Shown piece by piece: positions 35,919 through 44,768 of a stretch of DNA of 64,000 nt. The notes under the pieces were generated by a model, which saw only the letters and a program-made list of their open reading frames with translations, was not told where the DNA came from and made no database searches. The first letter of the stretch is position 1. Each line of letters opens with the position of its first letter. Source of the DNA: Paracoccus methylarcula (GTDB taxonomy: Bacteria; Pseudomonadota; Alphaproteobacteria; Rhodobacterales; Rhodobacteraceae); NCBI RefSeq assembly GCF_003007735.2, contig NZ_PXNQ02000004.1:124001-188000 (forward strand), given 5' to 3'. The translations under genes were made by a program, and so were the position numbers.

Positions 35919-35940
35919 GTGACTGGCTCTCGCCGGTCAC
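35919..35940. terminator. Hairpin between ettA and the DsbA-like gene
   Basis: GTGACTGGC-TCTC-GCCGGTCAC is a nine-base stem with one mismatch and a four-base loop, 23 bases after the ettA stop. No T-run follows, so termination is only likely by position. Confidence 0.4.
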
Positions 35941-35991
35941 GGGCCTTAGGGATGGGCAAGCCGCCCTGTCCAAGCCTCGAAAGGACCGCCC

Positions 35992-36621
35992 ATGCCGACC
36001 CGCCGCCATATCCTGATTAGCGGAGCCGCTCTTGGAATGGGGGCGGCCATGCCCGCCTTTGCGCGGGATGCCGATCGTCCCAACCCGATGCCGGAGGAGC
36101 TGCGCAAGGCGTTGGAGCGCGATCCGACCTCGCCGGTTCTGGGCAATCCGGATGGCGACATCACCCTGACCGAGTTCTTTGATTACAATTGCCCCTTCTG
36201 CCGCAAGATGGTCGGCACGATGCAGAAGCTGATCTCCTCCGATCCGCAATTGCGCGTGGTTTACCGCGAATGGCCGGTTTTCGGCGAAGGATCGGTCTTT
36301 GCGGCACGGGCCTCGCTTGCCTCGCTGGACCAGGGCAAATACTGGCAGTTTCATGCCGCCCTGCTGGGGATGAAAGATCGCGCGGTCGAGGCGACCGTGA
36401 TGCGCGTGGCGCGGAAAATCGGGCTGGACGAGGAAAAGCTGCGCGCCGATATGAATTCGCCCCGCGTGGAAGAGCATATCCAGATGAGCGGCAATCTTGC
36501 CGAGCATATGGGCCTGATGGGCACGCCGACCTTCATCGCGGGGGACGAGGGCGTTTTCGGTGAAATGAGCCTCAAGGAAATCCAGGGACTGGTCGCCCGA
36601 GGGCGCACGACCCTCGGTTAA
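35992..36621 (+). CDS. DsbA/ScsC-like thiol oxidoreductase, exported
   Basis: A 209-residue periplasmic thioredoxin-fold protein. The N-terminus MPTRRHILISGAALGMGAAMPAFA has a twin-arginine followed by a hydrophobic core and AxA cleavage, so Tat export is possible. The active site is CPFC in FDYNCPFCRKM near residue 66, and the cis-Pro loop is MGTPTFIAGD near 180. Family members are disulfide oxidases, reductases or isomerases. It converges on a small HNH gene, with the two stop codons overlapping by four bases. Confidence 0.88.
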   Translation: MPTRRHILISGAALGMGAAMPAFARDADRPNPMPEELRKALERDPTSPVLGNPDGDITLTEFFDYNCPFCRKMVGTMQKLISSDPQLRVVYREWPVFGEGSVFAARASLASLDQGKYWQFHAALLGMKDRAVEATVMRVARKIGLDEEKLRADMNSPRVEEHIQMSGNLAEHMGLMGTPTFIAGDEGVFGEMSLKEIQGLVARGRTTLG

Positions 36622-36905
36622 CGTACCTTGCCTTTCCAGCCGGGCGGGCGCTTGGCCACCCAAGCGAAGAACCGGACGAGTTCCGGATGGCTGCGCAGGG
36701 CCTCGACCGTGTTGTAGTGGCGTGCCAGTTCGGTTTCCGACAGCGTCCTGTGGATGGTCGAGTGGCAGACCTGGTGCAGCAGCACGGTCGGACCGCCCTT
36801 GCCACCGCGCAGACGCGGGATCAGGTGATGACGGCTTTGCGGTGCCTCTGGCGGGATCGGACGGCCGCAAAGCGGGCAGGTGGGGTCGGTGTCAGGATCG
36901 TCCAT
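36618..36905 (-). CDS. Small HNH endonuclease domain protein
   Basis: A 95-residue protein consisting mainly of one HNH domain. CPLCGRPIPPEAPQSRHHLIPRLRGG supplies one Cys pair and the first His residues; HQVCHSTIHRTLSE carries the second metal Cys and final His. The remainder (LARHYNTVEALRSHPELVRFFAWV) is helical and resembles similar short bacterial HNH proteins. ATG 36905 is used because the domain starts there; the frame extends further upstream without recognisable content. It is adjacent to no toxin or phage genes, so its role as a nicking or DNA-processing enzyme is unknown. Confidence 0.78.
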   Translation of the reverse strand: MDDPDTDPTCPLCGRPIPPEAPQSRHHLIPRLRGGKGGPTVLLHQVCHSTIHRTLSETELARHYNTVEALRSHPELVRFFAWVAKRPPGWKGKVR

Positions 36906-36927
36906 CTGAAACCCCGTGACACTGGCC

Positions 36928-38814
36928 TCAGGCGATCCATTCCCATGGCCGGGTATGTTCGCCAAGCCTGCGCTTGACCTCCGCCTCGTCCACCTCGCCA
37001 TCGCGCACCAGACGGGCCACCAGACCGCGCTTCCTGTCATCGACAACTTCGGTTACGCTGGCACCCGTTCCCTCCAGCACCTCGTTATAGACACGCGCGA
37101 TGGCCAGCTTGCGCAGGTCGGGCTTGAAGATCTTGCCGACCGCCGTCTTGGGCAATTCGGGCAGGATCTCGACATGCTTAGGAATCGCAGCGCGTTCGTG
37201 GATATGGTTGCGCGCATGTTCCATCAGTTCCTCGACCGTCACCGTGCCGTCCGAGACCAGTTCGACATAGACGCAGGGCAATTCGCCCGCAAAGCTGTCG
37301 GGCTGACCAATCGCGCCTGCGAACGCGACTTGCGGATGGCTCAGCAGCCCGTCCTCGATTTCTGCCGGGTCGATATTATGGCCGCCCCGGATGATCAGGT
37401 CCTTGGCCCGGCCGGTGATCCACAGATAGCCATCCGCATCGATCCGGCCCAGGTCGCCGGTGCGCAGATACACGTCCTCGGTGAACAGGCGGTGGTTCTT
37501 TTCGGCCTCGGTATAGGTCGAGCCGGGAATGACGCCGGGATTGGCCACGCAGATCTCTCCCACCTCGTCGGTAGCGCATTCATGTACATTGCCCGCATCG
37601 TCGTGATTGAGGATACGGACATGGGTATAGGGCAGGGGGATCCCGACCGAGCCGACCTTTTTCAGCCCGTCGACGGGATTGCAACTGACCAGGCAGGTCG
37701 CCTCGGTCAACCCGTAGCCTTCGGCGATCTCGACCCCGGTGGCCTGTCTGAAGCGGTTATACAGTTCCAGCGGCAAGGGGGCCGAACCGGAGATTGCGGT
37801 TCTGAGCGACGACACATCGGCATCCACCGGCCGCTGCATCAGCGCCGATATGGCGGTGGGCACGGTGATCAGGAAGGTGCATTTCCAGCGCTCGATCAGT
37901 TTCCAGAAATTGTCGAAGACGCCTTCGCCCCGATAACCGGCAGGTGTCGGCATGACGATATGCGCACCTGACGCGATGCAGGACATCAGCACCGGATAGG
38001 CGGCGAAGACATGGAACATCGGCAGCGGACACATCAGCACGTCGGTCTCGTCGAACAGGAGCGTGCCGCCCAGCCAGCCGTTATAGATCATGCCGGAATA
38101 TTTGTGTTGCGCGAGCTTGGGCATGCCCGTCGTGCCGCCAGTGTGGAAATAGGCGGCGATGCGGTCCTGCTGCGGATCGTCGAATTGCAGGCGGCCGGGC
38201 TCTTGCGCGTTGGTCGCGGCCTCGAAATCCAGCAGCTTGGCGTTGTGCTGCGCCGTGACCTTGGGCCGGATCAGCGGCACGATGAAACGTTTCAACCCGT
38301 GCAGATGCCGGTTCAGGTCGATCTCGACGACATGCGAGACATTAGGGGCCGAGGCGACGGCTTCGGCGGCCTTCTGGGCGATGTCGGTCTTGGGAAAGGC
38401 CTTCAGCGTGACCAGCACCTTGGCATTGGTTTCGCGCAGGATCCCGGCGATCTGTTCCGGGTCCAGAAGCGGGTTGATCGGGTTGACGATCCCCGCCGTC
38501 GCCCCGGCCAGCAGGACAACCGGAGTCTCGATGCTGTTGGGCAGCAGATAGGCGACGGTATCGCCCGGACCGACGCCGAGGCTGCGAAACAGGTTGGCGG
38601 TTCGGGTGACACGCGCCAGAAGTTCCCGCCAGTTCAGTGTCGTAGCCGGATCCTTCGCGCCTGACATGAGCTGGAAACTGATTGCGGGCCGGTTGGGGAA
38701 ACGATGGGCCGTGCGTTCGAGAAAGCCGTATAGCGTTGCGGGAAGATCCCGCGCTTCATAGGCCATTTCGGCTTCGATGCGATTACGGTCGTCATAATTG
38801 ACAAAACGGCCCAT
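36928..38814 (-). CDS. AMP-forming acyl-CoA synthetase
   Basis: A 628-residue ANL superfamily enzyme, which activates a carboxylic acid as acyl-AMP and then acyl-CoA. The core AMP-binding motif is YFHTGGTTGMPKLAQHKYS, followed by the EGYGLTEATC and the YLRTGDLGRIDADGYL hinge/ATP-binding segments. The C-terminal catalytic Lys is in LPKTAVGKIFKPDLRKL. Length, with an unusually long stretch between the N-terminal region and the core, matches the fatty-acid type acyl-CoA synthetases of alphaproteobacteria. The acyl substrate is not known. Confidence 0.88.
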   Translation of the reverse strand: MGRFVNYDDRNRIEAEMAYEARDLPATLYGFLERTAHRFPNRPAISFQLMSGAKDPATTLNWRELLARVTRTANLFRSLGVGPGDTVAYLLPNSIETPVVLLAGATAGIVNPINPLLDPEQIAGILRETNAKVLVTLKAFPKTDIAQKAAEAVASAPNVSHVVEIDLNRHLHGLKRFIVPLIRPKVTAQHNAKLLDFEAATNAQEPGRLQFDDPQQDRIAAYFHTGGTTGMPKLAQHKYSGMIYNGWLGGTLLFDETDVLMCPLPMFHVFAAYPVLMSCIASGAHIVMPTPAGYRGEGVFDNFWKLIERWKCTFLITVPTAISALMQRPVDADVSSLRTAISGSAPLPLELYNRFRQATGVEIAEGYGLTEATCLVSCNPVDGLKKVGSVGIPLPYTHVRILNHDDAGNVHECATDEVGEICVANPGVIPGSTYTEAEKNHRLFTEDVYLRTGDLGRIDADGYLWITGRAKDLIIRGGHNIDPAEIEDGLLSHPQVAFAGAIGQPDSFAGELPCVYVELVSDGTVTVEELMEHARNHIHERAAIPKHVEILPELPKTAVGKIFKPDLRKLAIARVYNEVLEGTGASVTEVVDDRKRGLVARLVRDGEVDEAEVKRRLGEHTRPWEWIA

Positions 38815-38965
38815 ACTTCCCCCTCCTTCAGAGCCCGGTCACGGGCCCTGCTCATGATGTGGCAGAATGGAATGAACCTGCCCTCGTGAGCAAGGGCCTA
38901 CCAGGCAAGAGGCGGGCAGGACGCCGCGTCAGAACACGATTCGGACGCGACGTCATGTTACGGCG

Positions 38966-39448
38966 TCACGCCACCTGGGGAATGCGCAGCTTCTGGCCGG
39001 GATAGATCTTGTCGGGATCGGAAAGCATCGGCTTGTTGGCCTCGAAGATCGCCTGATACTTGTTGGCGTCGCCCAGGTATTTCTTGGCGATGGCCGACAA
39101 TGTCTCGCCTTTCGCGACGGTGTGGAATTGCGGCTCGGCATCTTCGGGCATATCGGCTTCGACCTTGGATATTCCCTCGATATTGCCGACGGCGAGAACC
39201 AGCTTCTCCATGGTTTCGCGATCCGCGCCGCGTGATTCGATCTTCACCAGGTCGCCTTTCAGCGTCAGATGCACATCGCCTGCATCCAGCCCGAGCGTCT
39301 TGAGCTCTTTCTTCAGCGCTTCGACCTTGGCTTGCGTCGCATTTTCCTGCGCAGGTTTGGATGGTTTCGAGTCGGCGGGGGCGGGGCTGGCCTCTGCCTT
39401 GCCGAATATCGACTTGCCGGTATCCTTAACGAAATCCCAGATCGCCAT
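38966..39448 (-). CDS. BON and LysM domain protein (Kbp/YgaU-like)
   Basis: A 160-residue protein. The N-terminal 35 residues have an Ala/Pro/Lys linker. A BON domain follows (about 42-100; DAGDVHLTLKGDLVKIESR, with VGNIEGISKVEADM). The C-terminal LysM domain (about 108-158) is FHTVAKGETLSAIAKKYLG to GQKLRIPQV. The layout matches E. coli Kbp, a cytosolic potassium-binding protein. No signal peptide is visible, so peptidoglycan binding seems less likely. ATG 39448 is used, preceded by the AGGATAATGACG region. Confidence 0.88.
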   Translation of the reverse strand: MAIWDFVKDTGKSIFGKAEASPAPADSKPSKPAQENATQAKVEALKKELKTLGLDAGDVHLTLKGDLVKIESRGADRETMEKLVLAVGNIEGISKVEADMPEDAEPQFHTVAKGETLSAIAKKYLGDANKYQAIFEANKPMLSDPDKIYPGQKLRIPQVA

Positions 39449-39622
39449 CGTCATTATCCTCTCAATAGCGTGATCACCTTGGTTGAACGCGACTGACGCT
39501 GCAGAGGTTCCGCGCGGGCCAGCCCGGACCGGTCCCGGTGAATCAAGGGCGTCATCAAGCGAATCTTATCATTTGCCGTCCTATCCAATCCTGAACCCGC
39601 GGTGGAACAGGAGAATCCGGAT

Positions 39623-40161
39623 ATGTCTGCGAAAACGTTGTCTGTAGGGATGTTGTGCCTGGGGCTTGCGGCCTGCGCGACGAATGAAACCGAAAGGTCC
39701 GCGCCTCCGGTTCTCGATCCCCATGATATCCAGGTGATCGCGGCGGGCAAGGCGACCTGTTTCAAGACGACGGAGGATCAGAACAGGATCGGCGCCCGGG
39801 CCACGAACAGCGTCCGTGACCGTATCGGATTCGCGCCGGTGGAACCGAACGAGACCTTGGCCAAGCCGCCGCGCGCCATGCCTGCGACATGGCAAATCGT
39901 GGCAGGATGACACATGTCGGCTCGAAAACCAGCGGCCCTGCCGCGCGGGTGAAGAAGCTGGGCTACAAGCCCAGGCTGACGGCCGAGAATATCGCCGCTG
40001 GACCGTTCGACCTGCACCGGGTCCTGCATGAATGGAATCACTCGCCCGGGCATCTGGAGAATATCCTGCTTCCGAGCGTTCGCGATTACGGTATCGGGCA
40101 GGCGATCGGCGCGGATGGCAAGACCCGGTTCTGGGCGGCGGTTTACGGCGCGCCTCAATAA
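39623..40161 (+). pseudogene. CAP (SCP-like) domain lipoprotein, frame broken once
   Basis: A signal with lipobox (LSVGMLCLGLAACATNE) and the CAP domain beginning NRIGARATNSVRDRIGFAPVEPNETLAK lie in one frame. The rest (MANRGRMTHVG through DYGIGQAIGADGKTRFWAAVYGAPQ) lies in another. AAGCCGCC at 39863 becomes AAGGCCGCC if one G is added, giving LAKAAARHACDMANRGRM, the expected CAP sequence with its conserved His. Restored, it is about 179 residues. CAP proteins are secreted and bind lipids or sterols or act as peptidases; the bacterial role is largely unknown. Confidence 0.83.
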
Positions 40162-40188
40162 ATGCCGAGGGTTCGGCCCTGTATGCTG

Positions 40189-41976
40189 TCAGGGGTCAAG
40201 TGGACCGTCGGTGAACTGCATGCGCGCCAGCCTCGCATATAGGCCATCCGCCGCGACCAGATCCTCGTGACGGCCCTGCGCAACGATACGGCCCTCGTCG
40301 AAGACCACGATCCGGTCGGCCTTCTTCACTGTCGCAAGGCGGTGCGCGATGACAAGGGTGGTGCGGCCTTCGGACAGGCGGTTCACGGCGGCCTGCACCA
40401 GCGCCTCGGATTCCGCGTCCAGCGCGCTTGTCGCCTCGTCCAGCAAAAGGACCGGCGCGTCGCGCAGGATGGCGCGGGCGATGGCGATACGCTGACGCTG
40501 ACCGCCCGACAGCATCACCCCGCGCTCGCCCAGTTGCGTGTCATAGCCTTGCGGCAGCGCCGATATGAAATCATGGGCATGCGCGGCACGCGCGGCCGCT
40601 TCGATCTGCGTGTCATCGGCATCGGGTGCGCCGAGGCGGATATTCTCGCGCGCCGAGGTGGCGAAGATCGCCGGGTCCTGCGGCACCAGCGCCATCGCTC
40701 GCCGGAAATCATCGCGGCGCATGTCCTTCAGGTCGATCCCGTCAAGCGTCACCCGGCCCTTCATCGGGTCCCAGAAACGCTGGATCAACTGGATCACGGT
40801 GGTCTTGCCCGCGCCCGAGGGGCCGACCAGCGCGACTGTCTCGCCCGGCTGGATGGTCAGGTCCACATCCTCCAGAGCCGAGGTGTCGGGGCGTGTCGGA
40901 TAGTGGAAGACCACCCCGTCCAGTCCGATCCGGCCTTGCACCGGGCGGGGCAGGGCGACGGGGTTCTCGGGGTCGGACAATTCGTCCCGAGCGGTCAGCA
41001 ATTCTGCCAGGCGCTCGGTCGCACCGGCGGCGCGTTGCAGCTCTCCCCAGATTTCCGAGAGGGCACCGGTCGAACTGGCCACGAGGATCGCGTAGATGAC
41101 GAATTGCACAAGCTGCCCGACCGTCATCACTTCTTCGCGCACGTCCCGCGCGCCGATCCAGAGCACGCCGATGACGCCGGCGAAGATCAGGAAGATCACG
41201 ATCGCCGTCATCAGCGCGCGTGTTCCGATCCGGGTCAGGGCGACGTCAAAGGATTGCTCGGTCACATCGGCGAAGCGGGCGGCGCTGCGGGCCTCATGGG
41301 TGTAGGATTGCACCGTCTGCGCGGCCAGCAGGCTTTCCGAGGCGGTGCCCGAGCTGGAGGCGATCCAGTCCTGGTTGACCCGCGACAGGCGGCGCAGGCG
41401 GCGGCCAAGGATGATGATCGGCAGGATGATGACAGGCACGATCAACAGGACGAGCCCGGTCAGCTTGGTCGATGTCAAAGCCAGCATCGCCAGTCCGCCC
41501 GCGAGGATCAGCATGTTGCGCAGCGCGATGGAAAGCGAAGAGCCGATGACGGACTGGATCAATGTCGTATCGGTGGTGATGCGCGACAGGATCTCGCCGG
41601 TCATGATCCGCTCGAAAAAGCCGGGGCTGAGCGTGATCACGCGGGCGAAGACCGCCTTGCGGATATCGGCGACGACCCGTTCGCCCAGTCTTGTCACGAA
41701 GTAATAGCGGGCGGCGGTGCCCAGTGCCAGCAGCGCCACGATGGCAAGCGCGGCAGAGAAATACTCGTCCAGCAGCCCGGCGCCGTCGTCGAAACCGTCG
41801 ACGACCCGGCGCACGGCCAACGGCAGGACCAGGCTGATCCCCGAAGTGACGATCAGGGCAATCAGGGCCAGCAATGCCTGCGACCTGTAGGGGCGGACGA
41901 AGGGCCAAAGCGCCCGCAGCGCGCCGACCCTCTTGCTGGTGGGCCGGTCTTCGATGATCCTGTTGCCGCGCGCCAT
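40189..41976 (-). CDS. ABC exporter, fused permease and ATPase (MsbA/BmrA-like)
   Basis: A 595-residue half-transporter with six transmembrane helices (about 30-310) and a C-terminal nucleotide-binding domain. Walker A GPSGAGKTTVIQ (about 385), Q-loop VPQDPAIFATSARENIRLG, signature LSGGQRQRIAIARAIL, Walker B VLLLDEATSALD and the H-loop IAHRLATVK are complete. It probably works as a homodimer exporting lipids, drugs or peptides. It is not clearly MsbA (no LPS neighbours). It is convergent with the CAP lipoprotein and divergent from zapE. Confidence 0.92.
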   Translation of the reverse strand: MARGNRIIEDRPTSKRVGALRALWPFVRPYRSQALLALIALIVTSGISLVLPLAVRRVVDGFDDGAGLLDEYFSAALAIVALLALGTAARYYFVTRLGERVVADIRKAVFARVITLSPGFFERIMTGEILSRITTDTTLIQSVIGSSLSIALRNMLILAGGLAMLALTSTKLTGLVLLIVPVIILPIIILGRRLRRLSRVNQDWIASSSGTASESLLAAQTVQSYTHEARSAARFADVTEQSFDVALTRIGTRALMTAIVIFLIFAGVIGVLWIGARDVREEVMTVGQLVQFVIYAILVASSTGALSEIWGELQRAAGATERLAELLTARDELSDPENPVALPRPVQGRIGLDGVVFHYPTRPDTSALEDVDLTIQPGETVALVGPSGAGKTTVIQLIQRFWDPMKGRVTLDGIDLKDMRRDDFRRAMALVPQDPAIFATSARENIRLGAPDADDTQIEAAARAAHAHDFISALPQGYDTQLGERGVMLSGGQRQRIAIARAILRDAPVLLLDEATSALDAESEALVQAAVNRLSEGRTTLVIAHRLATVKKADRIVVFDEGRIVAQGRHEDLVAADGLYARLARMQFTDGPLDP

Positions 41977-42132
41977 ATCCGCCTGTCTCTGATTGTTCCC
42001 CGCCGGCCGGTTTAGGCGCTGCGCCGGGCAAGGTCCAGCGCGGGGACCGGAAGGCCAGACTTCCGTCTGCCGTCGCGACCGGGCCGCGCCCGGCCTCTTG
42101 CGGGCGAGCGGGGAGCGTGGCAGTTGGCAATC

Positions 42133-43248
42133 ATGGTGGATGTGTCAGAGCTTTATCGTCGGCATGTGGCAGAGGGACGGATCACGGCCGATCCCGCGCA
42201 GGAGGCTGTTCTGTCTGAACTTGACCGGCTGGTTGCGGGATTGCCCGATCCCGCCGCAATGCAGCCGAAACGCAAGACCGGCTGGCGAGCGTTGTTCGGC
42301 GGCGGCGCGTCGGCGCCCGAACCGGCGCAGAAGGGGCTCTATCTTTGGGGGGGCGTCGGGCGCGGCAAGTCGATGCTGATGGACCTGATTGTCGAGGCTG
42401 CCCCGGACCGAGGCGTGCGGCGGGTGCATTTCCATGAATTCATGCAGGAAATCCAGGCCGGGCTGGAAGAGGCACGCAAGCGCGGCGACCAGGATACGGT
42501 GCGTCCCGTCGCGGCGGGCGTGGCCGAGTCGGTGCGGCTGCTGTGTTTCGACGAGATGCAGATCACCGATATCGCCGACGCGATGATCGTCGGGCGGTTG
42601 TTCCAGATATTGTTCGACCAGGGCGTGAGCATCGTCACCACCTCGAACCGGGTGCCGGAGGACCTGTACAAGAACGGGCTTAACCGGCAATTGTTCCTGC
42701 CTTTCATCGACCTCATCCGGGAGCGGATGGAGATTGTCTGCCTGGACAGCGATACCGATTATCGCCAGAATCGCAGCACCGACCGGCAGGTCTGGTTCAC
42801 ACCCGCGGATGCCAAGGCGCATGCGGGGCTGGATGCGCTTTGGGACGAGTTGAGCGGCGGGGCCGCGCCCATGCCCTGCAAGATCGAGATGAAGGGCCGC
42901 AGTTTCGAACTGCCCGCCTGCGCGGGAAAGCTGGCACGGGCGGGGTTTTGGGATCTGTGCGGCCAGCCGCTTGGACCAGCCGATTACCTGGAGCTGGCGC
43001 GGCGTGTCGATGCGTTGATTATCGATGAAATTCCACGACTTGGCATGTCGAACTACAACGAGGCCAAGCGTTTCGTGACCTTGGTGGACGCGCTTTACGA
43101 GGCGAAGGTGCGGCTGATCGCCAGCGCCGCCACGCAGCCCGAACAGCTATATAACGAGGGCGAAGGCAGTTTCGAATTCGAGCGCACCGCGAGCCGGATC
43201 CGCGAGATGCAGGATGCGAATTGGGGCCGGTTGGACCTCGCCGGTTAG
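42133..43248 (+). CDS. zapE: Cell division protein ZapE (AFG1 ATPase)
   Basis: A 371-residue AFG1/ZapE-type ATPase. Walker A GGVGRGKSMLMDL is near residue 75, Walker B LCFDEMQITDIADAM near 137, and the family motif TTSNRVPEDLYKNGLNRQLFLPFI near 175. ZapE associates with the Z-ring under stress; eukaryotic AFG1 acts on mitochondrial respiratory proteins. I prefer ATG 42133; a TTG three codons earlier is in frame, and neither has a strong ribosome site. The region between 41976 and 42133 is the shared promoter with the divergent ABC exporter. Confidence 0.93.
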   Translation: MVDVSELYRRHVAEGRITADPAQEAVLSELDRLVAGLPDPAAMQPKRKTGWRALFGGGASAPEPAQKGLYLWGGVGRGKSMLMDLIVEAAPDRGVRRVHFHEFMQEIQAGLEEARKRGDQDTVRPVAAGVAESVRLLCFDEMQITDIADAMIVGRLFQILFDQGVSIVTTSNRVPEDLYKNGLNRQLFLPFIDLIRERMEIVCLDSDTDYRQNRSTDRQVWFTPADAKAHAGLDALWDELSGGAAPMPCKIEMKGRSFELPACAGKLARAGFWDLCGQPLGPADYLELARRVDALIIDEIPRLGMSNYNEAKRFVTLVDALYEAKVRLIASAATQPEQLYNEGEGSFEFERTASRIREMQDANWGRLDLAG

Positions 43249-43616
43249 GGCTGGCGAGTCCGTGCAACAGGGGCGAGCGTTGCATCCGCGAGATCGCGCA
43301 ACAAGAGCGTGGCTTGACACAGCACATGCCGGAAGGGGCGGGAGATTAGTGGTCGATCGGTGATCGGGGGCGTATTCGGCAGTCGCCATGTTCTGGAAGG
43401 TGGCTTCCGCCTGCTCTCGTCAAAAAGAAAAAAGTTGTGCCGACACAAATCCAAACATTTCCACCTCTGTCCCGAGATTGACATGCTGTCTGGAAATTCG
43501 ATGGTCCTCATGCCCGTCTGATGGAAAATTCGTCCTTGCGGGGTCGCGTTTGGAACCCGATACGGGTTTCCATTTTGCCCGCAATTAAGGCAATAGCGTG
43601 CAAATTCGCCTTAATC
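43249..43616. other. Gene-free gap upstream of the HPP-CBS gene
   Basis: About 370 bases with no convincing gene on either strand. Bases near 43422-43460 contain an A-rich stretch and an inverted repeat TTGTG-CCGA-CACAA (43434-43447). AT content is higher than in neighbouring genes, consistent with promoter or regulatory DNA for the downstream membrane protein. I see no hairpin of terminator strength after zapE. Confidence 0.5.
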
Positions 43617-44744
43617 ATGAGCAATTCAACGATGCGTCGTGGCAACCTGCAGATCTCGGCCTTTCTCCCGGTGCTTCCGAAACCGTCAGGTCAGGAAGCC
43701 CTGCGCGCGTCATTTGGCGCGGCAACGGGTATCGGGGTCTGTTCCCTGCTGGCAATCTGGCTGCCTCATGCCGGGACCCTTCCATTGGCCCTGATCGCGC
43801 CTTTGGGCGCCACTGCTGTCCTGGCATTCGCGGTTCCGAATTCACCACTGGCCCAACCGTGGTCCGCCATCATGGGCAATATACTCTCGGCCATGACGGC
43901 AGTTGCGGTGCTGAGCCTGCATGTCGGTCCGTGGTCTCCGGCGCTTGCCGTGGGCCTTGCCATACTGGTCATGATGCTGGCCCGCGCTCTTCATCCTCCG
44001 GGCGGTGCGGTTGCCCTTCTGGCGGCGCTGGACCCCGGACCGGTCCTGGAGGCGGGCGTCGCCTTCGCATTCGTCCCGGTCGGGCTGATGACGATGACAT
44101 TGATCGGGGCCGCGATCACCTTCAATCGCCTGACGGGGCGGGTCTATCCGTTCAGGCAGTCTCGGCCGGATTCGTCGCGCGAAGCGGCGATCCGCCTTGG
44201 TCTGCCGGAGGACGAGCTTGGCGCGCTGCTGCGGAAATTCAATCAGTCGGCGAATATCGGCGTGGTCGATCTGGGGCGTCTGCTGGCGGCTGCCGAGCAA
44301 GAGGCGGCCAATCACCGCTTTGACGGCGTTTCCTGCGCCGAGATCATGACCCGTGACCTGGTCTCGGTCAGGCCCGAAACCAGCATCCACCAGGCTGCGA
44401 AGCTGTTTCGCAAGCATCGTATCAAGAGCCTTCCCGTCATCGACACGGAGAGGCGTTTCAGCGGCATCATCCTGCAGGCCGATATCATCGATGCGATGGC
44501 TCGAAGCCAATTCGACCTGCGCCTTGTCGGCCGCCCAAGGCAGCTTACCGCGGGACAGATCGCGAGACCGGCCGATCGCGGCACCACGGTGGATACGCCT
44601 GTCGGACAGCTTCTGAACCGACTGGCGGTTCAGGGCGTGGAGATCGTGCCGGTCATGTCGGGGCCAAGGCTGGCCGGGATCATCACCCGTTCCGATGTCA
44701 TTCGCCTGCTGTTCCATGGCGTGGAGCGGCGCGAAACGGCCTGA
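43617..44744 (+). CDS. HPP family membrane protein with CBS pair
   Basis: A 375-residue protein. The HPP domain (about 20-175) has four to five helices and the family-defining LHPPGGAVALLAAL motif. After a linker, a pair of CBS motifs (about 230-370; EIMTRDLVSVRPETSIHQAA and TTVDTPVGQLLNRLAVQGVE) can bind adenosine nucleotides as an energy sensor. Plant HPP proteins move nitrite across plastid membranes; bacterial function is not established. Start choice is uncertain: ATG 43617 and 43632 both lack clear ribosome sites, and the frame is open to 43521. Confidence 0.83.
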   Translation: MSNSTMRRGNLQISAFLPVLPKPSGQEALRASFGAATGIGVCSLLAIWLPHAGTLPLALIAPLGATAVLAFAVPNSPLAQPWSAIMGNILSAMTAVAVLSLHVGPWSPALAVGLAILVMMLARALHPPGGAVALLAALDPGPVLEAGVAFAFVPVGLMTMTLIGAAITFNRLTGRVYPFRQSRPDSSREAAIRLGLPEDELGALLRKFNQSANIGVVDLGRLLAAAEQEAANHRFDGVSCAEIMTRDLVSVRPETSIHQAAKLFRKHRIKSLPVIDTERRFSGIILQADIIDAMARSQFDLRLVGRPRQLTAGQIARPADRGTTVDTPVGQLLNRLAVQGVEIVPVMSGPRLAGIITRSDVIRLLFHGVERRETA

Positions 44745-44768
44745 AATCCGCCGGATGAAGGGATAGTC

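Noticed and set aside
36618..36905. The HNH gene as a homing endonuclease or phage terminase accessory
   Set aside because: No intron, intein or phage genes are near, and the gene lies alone between chromosomal genes.
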